Shown: positions 33,900 through 42,757 of the stretch, in pieces
Layout: the number at the start of each line of letters is the position of its first letter
Position numbering within the stretch: position 1 is the stretch's first letter
DNA from: UBA3910 sp002391465
Lineage (GTDB): Bacteria > Bacillota > Limnochordia > Darwinibacteriales > Darwinibacteriaceae
NCBI GenBank assembly: GCA_030054835.1
Contig: JASGVS010000043.1
Coordinates: 147,829 to 211,828, forward strand
Length of the DNA stretch: 64,000 nucleotides
Reading direction: 5' to 3'
Position numbers and translations under genes: made by a program
The notes under the pieces: generated by a model
The model's database searches: none
What the model was told of the DNA's origin: nothing
Seen by the model: only the letters and a program-made list of their open reading frames with translations

Positions 33900-35124
33900 A
33901 GCCCAACCACCTCCTTACCAACTTTAGGCTGGTTATAAACTGATCGATTTCTTCCTTCGTGTTGTACAAAGCGAAACTCACCCGTGCTGTTGCAGGCGCC
34001 TGAAGGAACTTCATGAGCGGTTGGGCACAGTGATGGCCTGCCCTTAGCGCAACTGCACCTTCAGCATCAACGATTGTAGCTACATCGTGGGGATGACACC
34101 CTTCCAGCGTGAAGGAGATCACTGGTCCCCGCCCCTCGGCCTCAGTCGGACCGTATATCTTCACATAAGGGATTTCAATCAGTTTATTCAAGGCGTACGC
34201 AGTAAGTTCATGCTCATGGGTGTAAATCGCTTCCCAGGATAGGGAATGTAAATAGTCGATGGCGGCAGCCAGGCCAACCGCCCCTTCCACATTAGGCGTA
34301 CCCGCTTCGAACCTATACGGTATTGCCTTGAAAGAAGCGTCCTGCTCTTCAACATATTCCACCATCTCACCCCCGGTGAGAAACGATGGCATTTTTTCCA
34401 GCAGTTCCCGTTTGCCGTAGAGCACCCCAATACCCATTGGAGCATACATCTTATGGCCCGAAAAGGCGAAGAAATCAGCATCAAGTGCCTGCACATCCGT
34501 CCTTAAGTGGGAAACACTCTGGGCACCATCTACCACAACTACTGCACCCTGCCGATGGGCATGGTCTATTACTGCTTTTACAGGATTTATGGTACCCAAC
34601 ACATTGGACATGGTTGCGATGGCCACTACTGCTGTCTTGTCTGTTATTACCTCTTCAACTTGCTGCCAGTCCAAGCTGTAGTCATCCGCCAGGTAGAGAT
34701 AACGTAGTACGGCTCCCCTCGCTTTGGCCACCTGCTGCCACGGGACGAGATTGCTGTGGTGCTCGGAAATGCAAACAACAATCTCCTGTCCTTCCTTTAC
34801 CTCACTTAAGCCGAAAGAGTAAGCGACTAAGTTCAAAGCTTCGGTGGCGTTTCGAGTGAAGATGATCTGTTCGGGTGTGGGGGCGTTAATAAAGCCTGCT
34901 ACCTTTGCCCTAGCTTCTTCCAACAGCATTGTGGCCTTCACTCCCAGGTAATGGGCGCCCCGATGGGGATTGGCGTGAAATTTTTCCTTGTACTGCTTAA
35001 CTGCTTCCATCACCTGAACTGGAACGTGGGTAGTTGCCGCGTTATCAAAATACACAAGCTGCCTACCCCGGATCTGCTGCTGCAGGATGGGAAAATCCCC
35101 GCGAATCGAATTTATGTCGTACAC
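33889..35124 (-). CDS. sufS: SufS cysteine desulfurase
   Basis: This PLP enzyme takes sulfur from cysteine for iron-sulfur cluster assembly. It has 411 residues. The PLP lysine is in FSGHKMYAPMGIG near 225, the mobile cysteine in ALRAGHHCAQPLM near 360. The N-terminus has YFDNAATTHVP and NPHRGAHYLG as in group II desulfurases. It starts at GTG 35124 and overlaps sufD by 13 bases and sufU by 11, so the three are coupled. Confidence 0.96.
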   Translation of the reverse strand: MYDINSIRGDFPILQQQIRGRQLVYFDNAATTHVPVQVMEAVKQYKEKFHANPHRGAHYLGVKATMLLEEARAKVAGFINAPTPEQIIFTRNATEALNLVAYSFGLSEVKEGQEIVVCISEHHSNLVPWQQVAKARGAVLRYLYLADDYSLDWQQVEEVITDKTAVVAIATMSNVLGTINPVKAVIDHAHRQGAVVVVDGAQSVSHLRTDVQALDADFFAFSGHKMYAPMGIGVLYGKRELLEKMPSFLTGGEMVEYVEEQDASFKAIPYRFEAGTPNVEGAVGLAAAIDYLHSLSWEAIYTHEHELTAYALNKLIEIPYVKIYGPTEAEGRGPVISFTLEGCHPHDVATIVDAEGAVALRAGHHCAQPLMKFLQAPATARVSFALYNTKEEIDQFITSLKLVRRWLGYES

Positions 35125-36218
35125 TGGCCCGTCAACCTCGCTTCCAACTCCCCTTCGATTTGAGACCGTACCTGACGAGGCAGCTCAGCCAAAACGGGCC
35201 AGCAAGCTGCCTTGACCAGAGAAACGGTTGCTTCTTCCTGGCTTAAACCCCTGCTCATCAAATAGAAGAGTTGATTGGCATCTACCTTCCCGGCGCTCGC
35301 CGCATGACCACCCATAATGTCATCTTCCTCTGAAAGAAGCAGAGGTATGGCGCTGGATGATACGTCTGGATCAAGGAGGAGGGCGTATTCCTCCTCATTG
35401 CCTTCGGATAGCCTTGCCCCGCGCTTAAAGTCCAGCGTACCACGGAAGACTTTGCGGGATTTATCCTTTAGTGCACCTTTCACCAAAAGATCGCTCGTAC
35501 TACGAAAACCGGTATGGATCATGTGATAACTCAAGTCCAAGACCCGTTCACCATCACCTAGGTACATTGACTTAGTGAGCGTTGCCGCATTATCCGCCAC
35601 GCGGCTCAGGTAATTGGTGATAGAGAACTTGCCCCCAAGTTCTACTTGGCTGAAACGCACCGTGGAGTACGGACTGGCTTCAACGTAGAGGGAATCGAAG
35701 TGAGCTCCCTGGTCGTTTAGCCTTTGTATTTTTACCAGGTGTACCTCTGCACCCTCTTCGGCTAAAATTTTCGTTACCCCGTTGTGAATTGTAGACGAAC
35801 CTTCATCAGATGAGTATTCCATCACAACAGTGACGGAAGCCCCCCTTTCAGCCGCAACCACATTAAGATCCAGCAGAACATCGTTCTCACCGTCCAAATG
35901 GTAAGGAATGACAACGGGTTCACTTACAGCTACGCCAGCAGGAGCAAGAAGTTCGATACCCGCATTGAAATGGTCCTCCACTAGGCCCACAAGTTCACTG
36001 GATGCTCCATAGGGAATCTCGGAGAGCAGTTTGAGTCGGGAAACGGAGGAACCCGCCCTATTTATCTTCACTTCATGGTCCAACTGGGGCAAATAGGCAT
36101 GGGTGTATGGTTTTAGGGGCACCTGAAGCGGTTCACTAATATTGTATTCATTTAGCTTAAGCCAACGATAGCCCAGCCTCGGCAGTCTATTCATTGGCGC
36201 AGATATAGTCTTCATCAT
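35112..36218 (-). CDS. sufD: SufD, Fe-S assembly scaffold subunit
   Basis: This 368-residue protein has the beta-helix core of the SufB/SufD family and the C-terminal signature GHAASAGKVDANQLFYLMSRGLSQEEA. SufD pairs with SufB on the ATPase SufC. The GHAAS histidine lies where the SufB-SufD cluster site forms. GGGAGGAGG precedes two adjacent ATGs (36218 and 36215). The order sufC-B-D-S-U differs from Bacillus (C-D-S-U-B). Confidence 0.94.
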   Translation of the reverse strand: MMKTISAPMNRLPRLGYRWLKLNEYNISEPLQVPLKPYTHAYLPQLDHEVKINRAGSSVSRLKLLSEIPYGASSELVGLVEDHFNAGIELLAPAGVAVSEPVVIPYHLDGENDVLLDLNVVAAERGASVTVVMEYSSDEGSSTIHNGVTKILAEEGAEVHLVKIQRLNDQGAHFDSLYVEASPYSTVRFSQVELGGKFSITNYLSRVADNAATLTKSMYLGDGERVLDLSYHMIHTGFRSTSDLLVKGALKDKSRKVFRGTLDFKRGARLSEGNEEEYALLLDPDVSSSAIPLLLSEEDDIMGGHAASAGKVDANQLFYLMSRGLSQEEATVSLVKAACWPVLAELPRQVRSQIEGELEARLTGQCTT

Positions 36219-36230
36219 TTGCCTCCTCCC

Positions 36231-37637
36231 TTACCCGATGGTACCTTCCAGTTCAAGCTGGACAAGGCGGTTCATCTCTACTGCGTATTCCAGGGGCAGC
36301 TCCTTTGAGATGGGTTCCACAAAACCCCTCACAATCATGGCTTTTGCTTCCTCTTCATCAATTCCCCTGCTCATCAAGTAATAGATAGCTTCTTCACTGA
36401 TGCGGCCGATTTTGGCTTCGTGACCTAAATCAACTTCATCCGTATCCACTTGGATGATGGGAATGGTGTCGGAAACGGAGTCGTTATCTAAGATCAGTGA
36501 CTCACAGTCCACCGTTGATTTAGCATGCTTCGCCCTCTCCGTTATCTTCACCAATCCCCGATAGATGGCTTTGCCGCCACCTTTGGAAATTGACTTAGAG
36601 TTAATGTTGGAGGTTGTATACGGCGCAGCATGGACCACTTTGGCGCCCGTATCCAGCGTCTGTCCAGCGCCAGCAAAGGACACTCCGATGAATTCGGCCC
36701 GTGCCCGCTCGCCGCGGAGAATGCTCATGGGATACAACATGGATACCTTGGAACCAAAGGAACCAGAAATCCACTCGATGGCACCGTCTTTGTCCACTAG
36801 GGCACGTTTGGTGTTTAGGTTGAACATGTTGCGGGACCAATTTTCGATGGTGCTGTAACGGAGCGTAGAACCTTCCCTTACAAACAGCTCAACACACCCC
36901 GCATGGAGATTGTTCACCGAATAACGGGGTGCTGAACATCCCTCGATGAAATGGAGATAGGAACCGGGTTCAGCAATTATGAGCGTGTGTTCGAACTGCC
37001 CGGCTCCTGGGGCATTGGAGCGGAAGTATGACTGCAGGGGGATTTCCACATGGACCCCTGCCGGAACATAAACAAATGAACCGCCTGACCAGACTGCTCC
37101 ATGCAGCGCCGCGAATTTGTGATCGCTTGGCGGCACAAGCCGCATAAAGTGCTCCCGCACCAAGTCTTCATACTCATGCAGAGCGGTTTCCATATCTAAA
37201 TAGACTACACCCTGTGCAGCTACACTATCCCTTATGCTGTGGTAGACAACCTCAGAATCGTATTGGGCACCCACTCCAGCCAGAAATTCGTGTTCTGCCT
37301 TAGGAATACCCAAAAGATCAAATGTCTGTTTTATGTCAGTGGGAATATCATCCCAGCTCAGCTTCCTTTCCACGTTAGGTTTTACATAGGTGACAATATT
37401 CTCCACATCCAATTCAGTTAGATCCGGCCCCCAAGGAGGCAGATCAAGCTCGTGATACACCTCAAGGGATTTGAGCCGAAACTCCAGCATCCAAGCGGGT
37501 TCACTCTTCTGTCTTGAGATTTCTCTTACAATTTCCTCTGTGAGACCCTTATCCGTTTTGAAACTGAAGGAGAAGGGATTCCGCTGATCGTAGATAGTGC
37601 GGTCGATATCCGCTACGTATGTCTTTTTGCGAGTCAC
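36231..37637 (-). CDS. sufB: SufB, Fe-S assembly scaffold
   Basis: This is a 468-residue scaffold on which the cluster is built. The N-terminal part includes SEPAWMLEFRLKSLEVYHEL and the middle SYFRSNAPGAGQFEHTLIIAEPGS and EGCSAPRYSVNNLHAGCVE. The C-terminus has VDLGHEAKIGRISEEAIYYLMSRGIDEEEA. The GTG start at 37637 is nine bases after AGGAGGG. It lies between sufC and sufD, 15 and 12 bases apart, as part of one transcript. Confidence 0.97.
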   Translation of the reverse strand: MTRKKTYVADIDRTIYDQRNPFSFSFKTDKGLTEEIVREISRQKSEPAWMLEFRLKSLEVYHELDLPPWGPDLTELDVENIVTYVKPNVERKLSWDDIPTDIKQTFDLLGIPKAEHEFLAGVGAQYDSEVVYHSIRDSVAAQGVVYLDMETALHEYEDLVREHFMRLVPPSDHKFAALHGAVWSGGSFVYVPAGVHVEIPLQSYFRSNAPGAGQFEHTLIIAEPGSYLHFIEGCSAPRYSVNNLHAGCVELFVREGSTLRYSTIENWSRNMFNLNTKRALVDKDGAIEWISGSFGSKVSMLYPMSILRGERARAEFIGVSFAGAGQTLDTGAKVVHAAPYTTSNINSKSISKGGGKAIYRGLVKITERAKHAKSTVDCESLILDNDSVSDTIPIIQVDTDEVDLGHEAKIGRISEEAIYYLMSRGIDEEEAKAMIVRGFVEPISKELPLEYAVEMNRLVQLELEGTIG

Positions 37638-37651
37638 TGCTTCTCACCCTC

Positions 37652-38389
37652 CTAACGGTAGGCAGCAAAGCCCGATTCTTCCACGTGGGCCAAGAGCTCC
37701 TTGCCGCCGCTCTCAACAATGCGGCCTTCTACTAAGAAATGGACACAATCCGCTGCAATGTGTTCCAAAAGACTCTGGTGGTGGGTAATGATCAGAAGTG
37801 AATTCTCGGGATTGTGAAATCCCTTGACCCCCTTGGCAACCACCTGCACCGCATCAATGTCCAGGCCAGAATCGGTCTCATCCAAAACGGCCAGGATGGG
37901 GTTGAGTATCAACATCTGGAGAATCTCGCTTTTCTTCTTTTCTCCGCCTGAAAAGCCGTGGTTGAGATAGCGCTCCGCGTATTTAGCGTCCATCTCAAGG
38001 ACAGACATCTTTTCCTGCAGCAGCTTATGAAACTCAAGCAATCCCGGCTGCTCACCTTCCCCAGAACCCTTCGCCGTCCGCAAAAAGTCCGCCAGGGTTA
38101 TACCGGGAATTTCTTGCGGATACTGGAAGGACAAAAAGAGGCCCAACCGGGCTCGCTCATGGGGAGCCATTTCCGTAACGTCTTCCCCGCGAAACTCAAT
38201 CCTTCCCCCCACTACTTCGTAAGAGGGATGACCCATCAAAACATTGGCAAGGGTTGACTTACCGGCACCGTTAGGCCCCATTAACACATGGACCTCGCCC
38301 AAACCGACTTCTAGGTCGAGGCCATTGAGTATCCTCTTACCGTCTATCTCTACCTGTAGATTCTCTATTCTCAAGAGTGGATTTGCCAT
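37652..38389 (-). CDS. sufC: SufC, Fe-S assembly ATPase
   Basis: This 245-residue ABC-type ATPase powers the SufBCD scaffold. It has Walker A GPNGAGKSTLANVL (about 38-51), a family signature FSGGEKKKSEILQ (about 145) in which the usual LSGGQ reads FSGGE as in other SufC, and Walker B LAVLDETDSGLDIDA. AGGAGG precedes ATG 38389. It is the first gene of the operon, 43 bases from a promoter with a palindrome. Confidence 0.97.
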   Translation of the reverse strand: MANPLLRIENLQVEIDGKRILNGLDLEVGLGEVHVLMGPNGAGKSTLANVLMGHPSYEVVGGRIEFRGEDVTEMAPHERARLGLFLSFQYPQEIPGITLADFLRTAKGSGEGEQPGLLEFHKLLQEKMSVLEMDAKYAERYLNHGFSGGEKKKSEILQMLILNPILAVLDETDSGLDIDAVQVVAKGVKGFHNPENSLLIITHHQSLLEHIAADCVHFLVEGRIVESGGKELLAHVEESGFAAYR

Positions 38390-38431
38390 TTTACTACCTC
38401 CTGCCAGGATTCGAAAACTTTCCCTTCTGCA

Positions 38432-38462
38432 AGGATAACATATTTTAATTGCGTTCGCAACT
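38432..38462 (-). promoter_or_regulatory. suf operon promoter with TTGCG-CGCAA palindrome
   Basis: On the minus strand TTGCGA (38455-38460) and TATCCT (38432-38437) are 17 bases apart. The -35 lies inside an inverted repeat TTGCGAACGCAA (38449-38460), the sort of place where a repressor of iron-sulfur genes would bind. The motif is not the classical enterobacterial IscR type-1 site, so the regulator is open. Confidence 0.55.
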
Positions 38463-38494
38463 AAACCAAAACTAGGCTAAGCTGGAAACAGGTA

Positions 38495-38520
38495 GAAAAA
38501 AATGGGGCATATGCCCCATC
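38495..38520 (-). terminator. Terminator after the first GNAT gene
   Basis: ATGGGGCAT pairs with ATGCCCCAT with essentially no loop, followed on the minus strand by TTTTTTT. It separates the accessory block from the suf promoter. Confidence 0.85.
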
Positions 38521-38549
38521 TACAGACCACAACCATCAGCTTTTGGGCG

Positions 38550-38993
38550 TCAGGCATCCAGATCCTTGATCAGTTCGATTTCGTCTCTAATTGGTATACC
38601 GTAATTCCCAATTAAGGGGATTTCGGGTTTGATCTCCCGTGACTTCTCAATGGCATTGGGGATGAGGCGAAAAAGGACAAATCCCCGTTTTTGGTAAAAC
38701 CTTAGAGCATTTATATTGTCATTTGTCGTTGTGAGCCTAATCCTTCTGCAACCGTTTTCCCTAGCAGCCTTTTCCACTTCCTTGATTAGGGCTGTGCCAA
38801 TTCCCCTGCCCACTTCCAGACTGTCCAAGGAGGTTATCTCACAGTCGCTGCCGTGAAAAGTATAGGTGACGAGGCCAATTATCTCCTGCGCCTCGTCAAG
38901 GAGTGCAAACCCATCCAAGTCGGAACACTCGTAGATACCGCTGGATATGACCATTTGGCTGCTGCCCCAGCGGCCCACGAAAAACTCTTTCAC
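38550..38993 (-). CDS. GNAT acetyltransferase
   Basis: This 147-residue N-acetyltransferase has the acetyl-CoA loop LEVGRGIGTALIKEVEKAA (motif A, about 70-88) and the C-terminal NINALRFYQKRGFVLFRL. A short tail with PLIGNYGIPIRDEIE follows, as seen in small bacterial acetyltransferases. The substrate is not evident. It starts at GTG behind GGAGG and ends at a strong terminator. It is the most downstream gene of the minus-strand accessory block. Confidence 0.88.
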   Translation of the reverse strand: MKEFFVGRWGSSQMVISSGIYECSDLDGFALLDEAQEIIGLVTYTFHGSDCEITSLDSLEVGRGIGTALIKEVEKAARENGCRRIRLTTTNDNINALRFYQKRGFVLFRLIPNAIEKSREIKPEIPLIGNYGIPIRDEIELIKDLDA

Positions 38994-39052
38994 TTTATCC
39001 TCCGGTAACTATTCAATTGGGTGAAACTTCATCTCAACACCTCAACAGAATA

Positions 39053-39499
39053 TTACAGCCCATCGCCGGCTGGTGCAGGCATCTTCTCAATCCCTATCCC
39101 AGCAGCCTCAAATAATTCCAGGGCATCTTTTGAGCGGTAATCGTGTCGGTAATACACCTTCTGAACGCCGCCAAGGTTTATCAAGCGCTTGGCACACATG
39201 ACACAAGGGAGATGGGTGACAAACACAATCTTTTTTGTTTCCCGCGGCACATCGCAGTTAATAACCGCGTTTTCTTCCGAGTGAAGACAGCCACAGTTAC
39301 CCGGTGTTTCCCGGTCGCACCTATTGGGCAGTCCGGTTGCATTACCGTTATAACCCAAGCTGACTACCTTGCGGAAGTCCTCACTTGTGATTACGGTGCC
39401 CACCTGTAACCGCTGACAAGTTGACCGTGTTGCAATTATTTCAGCCAACTTCATATATACCTCTTGAAAGGATGGGCGTTTCCTCTCCAATTCCGGCAC
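39053..39499 (-). CDS. ComEB/dCMP-deaminase-like cytidine deaminase family protein
   Basis: This 148-residue zinc deaminase resembles deoxycytidylate deaminase / ComEB. The zinc site is formed by the histidine and catalytic glutamate of CLHSEENAVINCD (HSE in place of HAE) and by LPCVMCAKRLINLGGVQKVYY. An upstream RSTCQRLQVGTVI is the usual N-terminal strand. It probably turns dCMP to dUMP, but other deoxynucleotides are possible. I favour GTG 39499 behind GGGGGG; GTG 39508 abuts that box. Confidence 0.85.
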   Translation of the reverse strand: MPELERKRPSFQEVYMKLAEIIATRSTCQRLQVGTVITSEDFRKVVSLGYNGNATGLPNRCDRETPGNCGCLHSEENAVINCDVPRETKKIVFVTHLPCVMCAKRLINLGGVQKVYYRHDYRSKDALELFEAAGIGIEKMPAPAGDGL

Positions 39500-39521
39500 T
39501 AGCTGCACCCCCCACTTTTGC

Positions 39522-40535
39522 TCAATATCTGTACTCTTGTCCGTCCACTTCTATCGTCCTGTGCAGTTCTTCCTTGTTCCACGCTTTCCGAATCTCGATC
39601 AGGTTGAGGACATTATAGCCCAGTTTAGCCAAAAAGGCGATTATTTTCTTATTGTTGGGATGGACCCAGTTATACAAAGTGTCCTGCCCCAAATCTGCGG
39701 CCAATTTCTCTGCCTGACTATAAAGCATAGTCGCTACTCCTTGCCGCCTCATTTCAGGCAATACATACATATACTCCGCCCAGACGACATCTCCATCAAC
39801 CCGGCAGACGATGTAGCCAAGCAGCTTTCCACCCTCACCTTCCGCCACGAAAATGGGCATGTCTTTTGCCAAATAGGAATTCAACTCTTCTTCAGCATTA
39901 CCCAGGTCGACCTCAGTTGTCTCCTCTTTAAGCTGACTAAGCTCAACTCTGAAGGCGGCTATGAGCCAAACAAGCTCAGGCTTGTCGCGTTCTTCCGCTG
40001 GGCGGATAGTGAACGGCTTTCGTTCAGAGTAGTACCACCTAAGGGCCTGCGCCTCCACGCGCTTAACAAAGGAATCCTTGCCGTCCATATAAGCGTTAAT
40101 GTCATTGGGAAAAGTTCGCGCCAGATTCTGCTTCAACTCTCCGTATTCTGCAGCTACATCTGGATGAGCACGGAGGTAATCTCGTAGTGCGAGATGACGA
40201 TCTATGTCATGCCGGTTCCCTTCCGCAAAAATGTGAACATGATGGGTTCTAACCAGGTTTCCTTTGCGGAAATAACGGCGTCCTGGGATACCATACTCGC
40301 CCATAACCTCGTAGCCTAAGGCAGCAAACCCTTCACTGAAGGCATCTACCTTTTCTATATCCTTCACTACCGGCATGATGTCAATAATGGGCTTGGCAGC
40401 TAAGTTTTCCACAGCAGTGCTGCCAATGTGATGTATTGCTACCAGTTCTGACCCGAGAATCTTTTTAACTCGTTCCGCTTCCACGCTGAAAAGTTCGGGC
40501 CAACGCGGATCCGGCTCCACAACTCTCACTTCCAT
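39522..40535 (-). CDS. GrpB (UPF0157) nucleotidyltransferase-like domain fused to GNAT
   Basis: This 337-residue protein is a fusion. Residues 1-170 form a GrpB/UPF0157 domain, related to the nucleotidyltransferase fold: DPRWPELFSVEAERVKKIL, then IHHIGSTAVENLAAKPIIDIMPVV with the GS and DxD-like positions. Residues 178-330 form a GNAT with PEMRRQGVATMLYSQAEKLA. The two parts are joined by KPFTIRPAEE. GrpB genes often sit next to GNATs, but a joined form suggests they act in sequence or share a substrate. GGGAGG precedes the ATG; the end is close to the deaminase gene. Confidence 0.87.
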   Translation of the reverse strand: MEVRVVEPDPRWPELFSVEAERVKKILGSELVAIHHIGSTAVENLAAKPIIDIMPVVKDIEKVDAFSEGFAALGYEVMGEYGIPGRRYFRKGNLVRTHHVHIFAEGNRHDIDRHLALRDYLRAHPDVAAEYGELKQNLARTFPNDINAYMDGKDSFVKRVEAQALRWYYSERKPFTIRPAEERDKPELVWLIAAFRVELSQLKEETTEVDLGNAEEELNSYLAKDMPIFVAEGEGGKLLGYIVCRVDGDVVWAEYMYVLPEMRRQGVATMLYSQAEKLAADLGQDTLYNWVHPNNKKIIAFLAKLGYNVLNLIEIRKAWNKEELHRTIEVDGQEYRY

Positions 40536-40972
40536 AAATCTTCCTCCCCTGCATCTAGACTACCTTTGCCGCTTTGGTTATGGTAGTTGCGTAGAACCAT
40601 ACCCTCAACGCGGGTCATCCCGAATTTCTCATAGAAAGGAACTACAGTATTATCACAGCAGACATCGATCATATAGAGGTGGTCCAAAGTATTCAGCATT
40701 CTCGCGACCAGCTGTTTTCCAATACCGCGGCCTCTGTAGGCTGGCAGAACCTCAAGCAGAGGTATATAAGCCGAAAGGACCCCATCGCTGATGGCGGTAA
40801 CGAACCCGATAATTTCATTTCTCTCTTGATCGATGGCCACAAGGGACTTATAACTCTGCGCCAGAATGCTGCGGTGAACTACCTCAGAAGGTGGATTTGG
40901 CCAGCCTTCAAAGAACCCCTTGCCCAGCTTGATATGACTAAGTTCGGCCAAATAGAGTTCGTAAGCGATCAT
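40526..40972 (-). CDS. GNAT acetyltransferase
   Basis: This 148-residue GNAT has motif A VLPAYRGRGIGKQLVARMLNTL and a C-terminal NTVVPFYEKFGMTRVEGMVLRNY. The EGWPNPPSEVVHRSIL segment near the start is a frequent substrate-loop in small bacterial GNATs of unknown target. It overlaps the GrpB-GNAT gene by 10 bases, so the two are co-translated. Confidence 0.88.
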   Translation of the reverse strand: MIAYELYLAELSHIKLGKGFFEGWPNPPSEVVHRSILAQSYKSLVAIDQERNEIIGFVTAISDGVLSAYIPLLEVLPAYRGRGIGKQLVARMLNTLDHLYMIDVCCDNTVVPFYEKFGMTRVEGMVLRNYHNQSGKGSLDAGEEDLWK

Positions 40973-41038
40973 ACAGCCCCTCCCGTTCCATACTACTCAA
41001 CATACCCATTCTGAGTCCCTTCAGCTACAAGCTCATCG

Positions 41039-41497
41039 CTAACCTTGTTCAATGTTGCGTCTGAAGTAGACGACCCGTTCCGTTTCTTCAAAACCAAGGC
41101 TGAGATGGAACCTATGGCTGTCCTCGTTGTCCAACAGTGCATCGCTGGCCAATTCCCTGCACCCATGCTCAGCCGCCCAAACTTGACACATATCAACCAA
41201 AGACCCCGCGATACCCCGCCTGCGGTAGGCAGGCAGCACAAAAAGCCCCTCCAGAAACCCAACCGGGCTCGTACTAGTTCCGTTTACGTAGTCATGGCGC
41301 AGGGCAGCATGGACCACCCCTACAGGCCTTTCACCGACTAGAGCGAGAAAAAAGACTTGGTCTCGATCCTGCAGGAGACGCTCATTTTCTGCCAACAGCT
41401 CTGCCGCCTCTGCGTCATACAGTTGCACGAGCAGGTCAGTGACTGCGTGAACGTCATCCAAAGCCGCTTGCCTATACTTAACCTCTTCAGTAGACAA
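41039..41497 (-). CDS. AAC(6')-like aminoglycoside N-acetyltransferase
   Basis: This 152-residue GNAT carries the pattern of aminoglycoside 6'-acetyltransferases of the chromosomal AAC(6')-I type. Key pieces are RHDYVNGTSTSPVGFLEG, LPAYRRRGIAGSLVDMCQVWA and HGCRELASDALLDNEDSHRF, ending in LGFEETERVVYF. That set is more specific than general GNAT motifs. It may confer low-level aminoglycoside tolerance or act on a cell metabolite. The start is TTG 41497 with AAAGGAG ten bases before it. Confidence 0.8.
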   Translation of the reverse strand: MSTEEVKYRQAALDDVHAVTDLLVQLYDAEAAELLAENERLLQDRDQVFFLALVGERPVGVVHAALRHDYVNGTSTSPVGFLEGLFVLPAYRRRGIAGSLVDMCQVWAAEHGCRELASDALLDNEDSHRFHLSLGFEETERVVYFRRNIEQG

Positions 41498-41521
41498 CTC
41501 CCTGCGCTCCTTTCCCAGACT

Positions 41522-42757
41522 TTAGATCCTATCCAACTTTCCATACTTCTCTGCAATCTTCACCAAGAGGGAAACACACTGATCCATGGCCTGAACCGAG
41601 GCGTATTCCAGCTTAGAATGGTGGTTATGACTACCCGTACCCAGATTAGGGCAGGGCAGGCCCAGAAATGACAGTCTAGCCCCATCCGTTCCGCCCCTAA
41701 CCGGGATGGTAATTGGCGTGCCGCCCATTTCCCGTACCGCTTCATAGGCTGTTTCAATCAGATGCCAATGCTGTTTCACCTGTTCGACCATGTTTTTGTA
41801 GCTATCCACGATGGATACGGTTACGGTTCCCTCCCCGTAATTCTGGTTTAGCCACTCAGCTGCCCGTTTTATCCTGGCCTTTTGTTCGGCAAACTGAGCC
41901 GCTACGTGATCACGCAGCAGGTAAACCAGTTTCGCCTCTTCCACGCTGCCCTCCATCTGGATCAAGTGATAAAAGCCCTCATATCCTTCTGTATGCTCTG
42001 GCCTCTGGACGGCAGGCAGTAGGGCGTTAAACTCCATGGCAATTAGGGCTGCGTTAAGCATTTTGTTCTTGGCGGTACCGGGATGGATGTTGCGGCCTTT
42101 CACAGTTACGGTGGCAGTAGCGGCGTTAAACGTCTCATAGACCACCTCACCGAAGGCTCCACCATCGACCGTGTAGGCGAAGTCAGCTCCGAAACGTTCC
42201 ACATCGAAACGATCCGCACCCCTGCCTATCTCTTCGTCGGGAGTGAAACCGATTTTTACCGTACCGTGCTTAATATCGGGGTCATTCAGAAGTGTTTCAG
42301 CCATAGTGAGGATTTCCGCAATTCCAGCCCGGTTGTCAGCACCCAGCAGTGTGGTTCCATCGGTCACAATTAGATCGTGGCCCCTATAGGTTTGGAGCGT
42401 TTCGTACTCCATTGGGCTCAAAACAATGTTCTCCTCACTATTCAGGACAATATCTCCCCCGTCGTAGTTCTCAACGATGCGGGGTTTGATATCGGTATAG
42501 GGAACATCGCGCACCACGTCCATATGGGCAATAAATCCAATTACAGGACCATCCCAGTTTTCTATATTGCTCTCTATTGTCCCAAAGACGTAACCATTCT
42601 CGTCCATGTGGGCATCTTCAATCCCAATGGCCAGCATTTCCTCTACCAGGGCCTTACCAAACGTAAGCTGCTCTGGGCTGCTGGGAAAACTCTGGCTTGA
42701 ACTATCCGATGCCGCTGGATACTTTGTGTACTTCAGCAACCTCTCATACGCTCTCAT
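41522..42757 (-). CDS. pepT: Peptidase T (tripeptide aminopeptidase)
   Basis: This 411-residue M20 dizinc metallopeptidase removes the N-terminal residue of tripeptides in the cytoplasm. Metal ligands lie in VIGFIAHMDVV, TLLGADNRAGIAEI and GFTPDEEIGRGADRF. The C-terminal GGTDGARLSFLGLPCPNLGTG and NHHSKLE complete the site. I use ATG 42757, behind AAGGAGG. The first 14 bases overlap the end of an upstream GNAT gene. Confidence 0.95.
   Translation of the reverse strand: MRAYERLLKYTKYPAASDSSSQSFPSSPEQLTFGKALVEEMLAIGIEDAHMDENGYVFGTIESNIENWDGPVIGFIAHMDVVRDVPYTDIKPRIVENYDGGDIVLNSEENIVLSPMEYETLQTYRGHDLIVTDGTTLLGADNRAGIAEILTMAETLLNDPDIKHGTVKIGFTPDEEIGRGADRFDVERFGADFAYTVDGGAFGEVVYETFNAATATVTVKGRNIHPGTAKNKMLNAALIAMEFNALLPAVQRPEHTEGYEGFYHLIQMEGSVEEAKLVYLLRDHVAAQFAEQKARIKRAAEWLNQNYGEGTVTVSIVDSYKNMVEQVKQHWHLIETAYEAVREMGGTPITIPVRGGTDGARLSFLGLPCPNLGTGSHNHHSKLEYASVQAMDQCVSLLVKIAEKYGKLDRI

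Noticed and set aside
39537..40187. Plus-strand frame of 216 codons
   Set aside because: Antisense shadow of the GrpB-GNAT gene; no family motifs.
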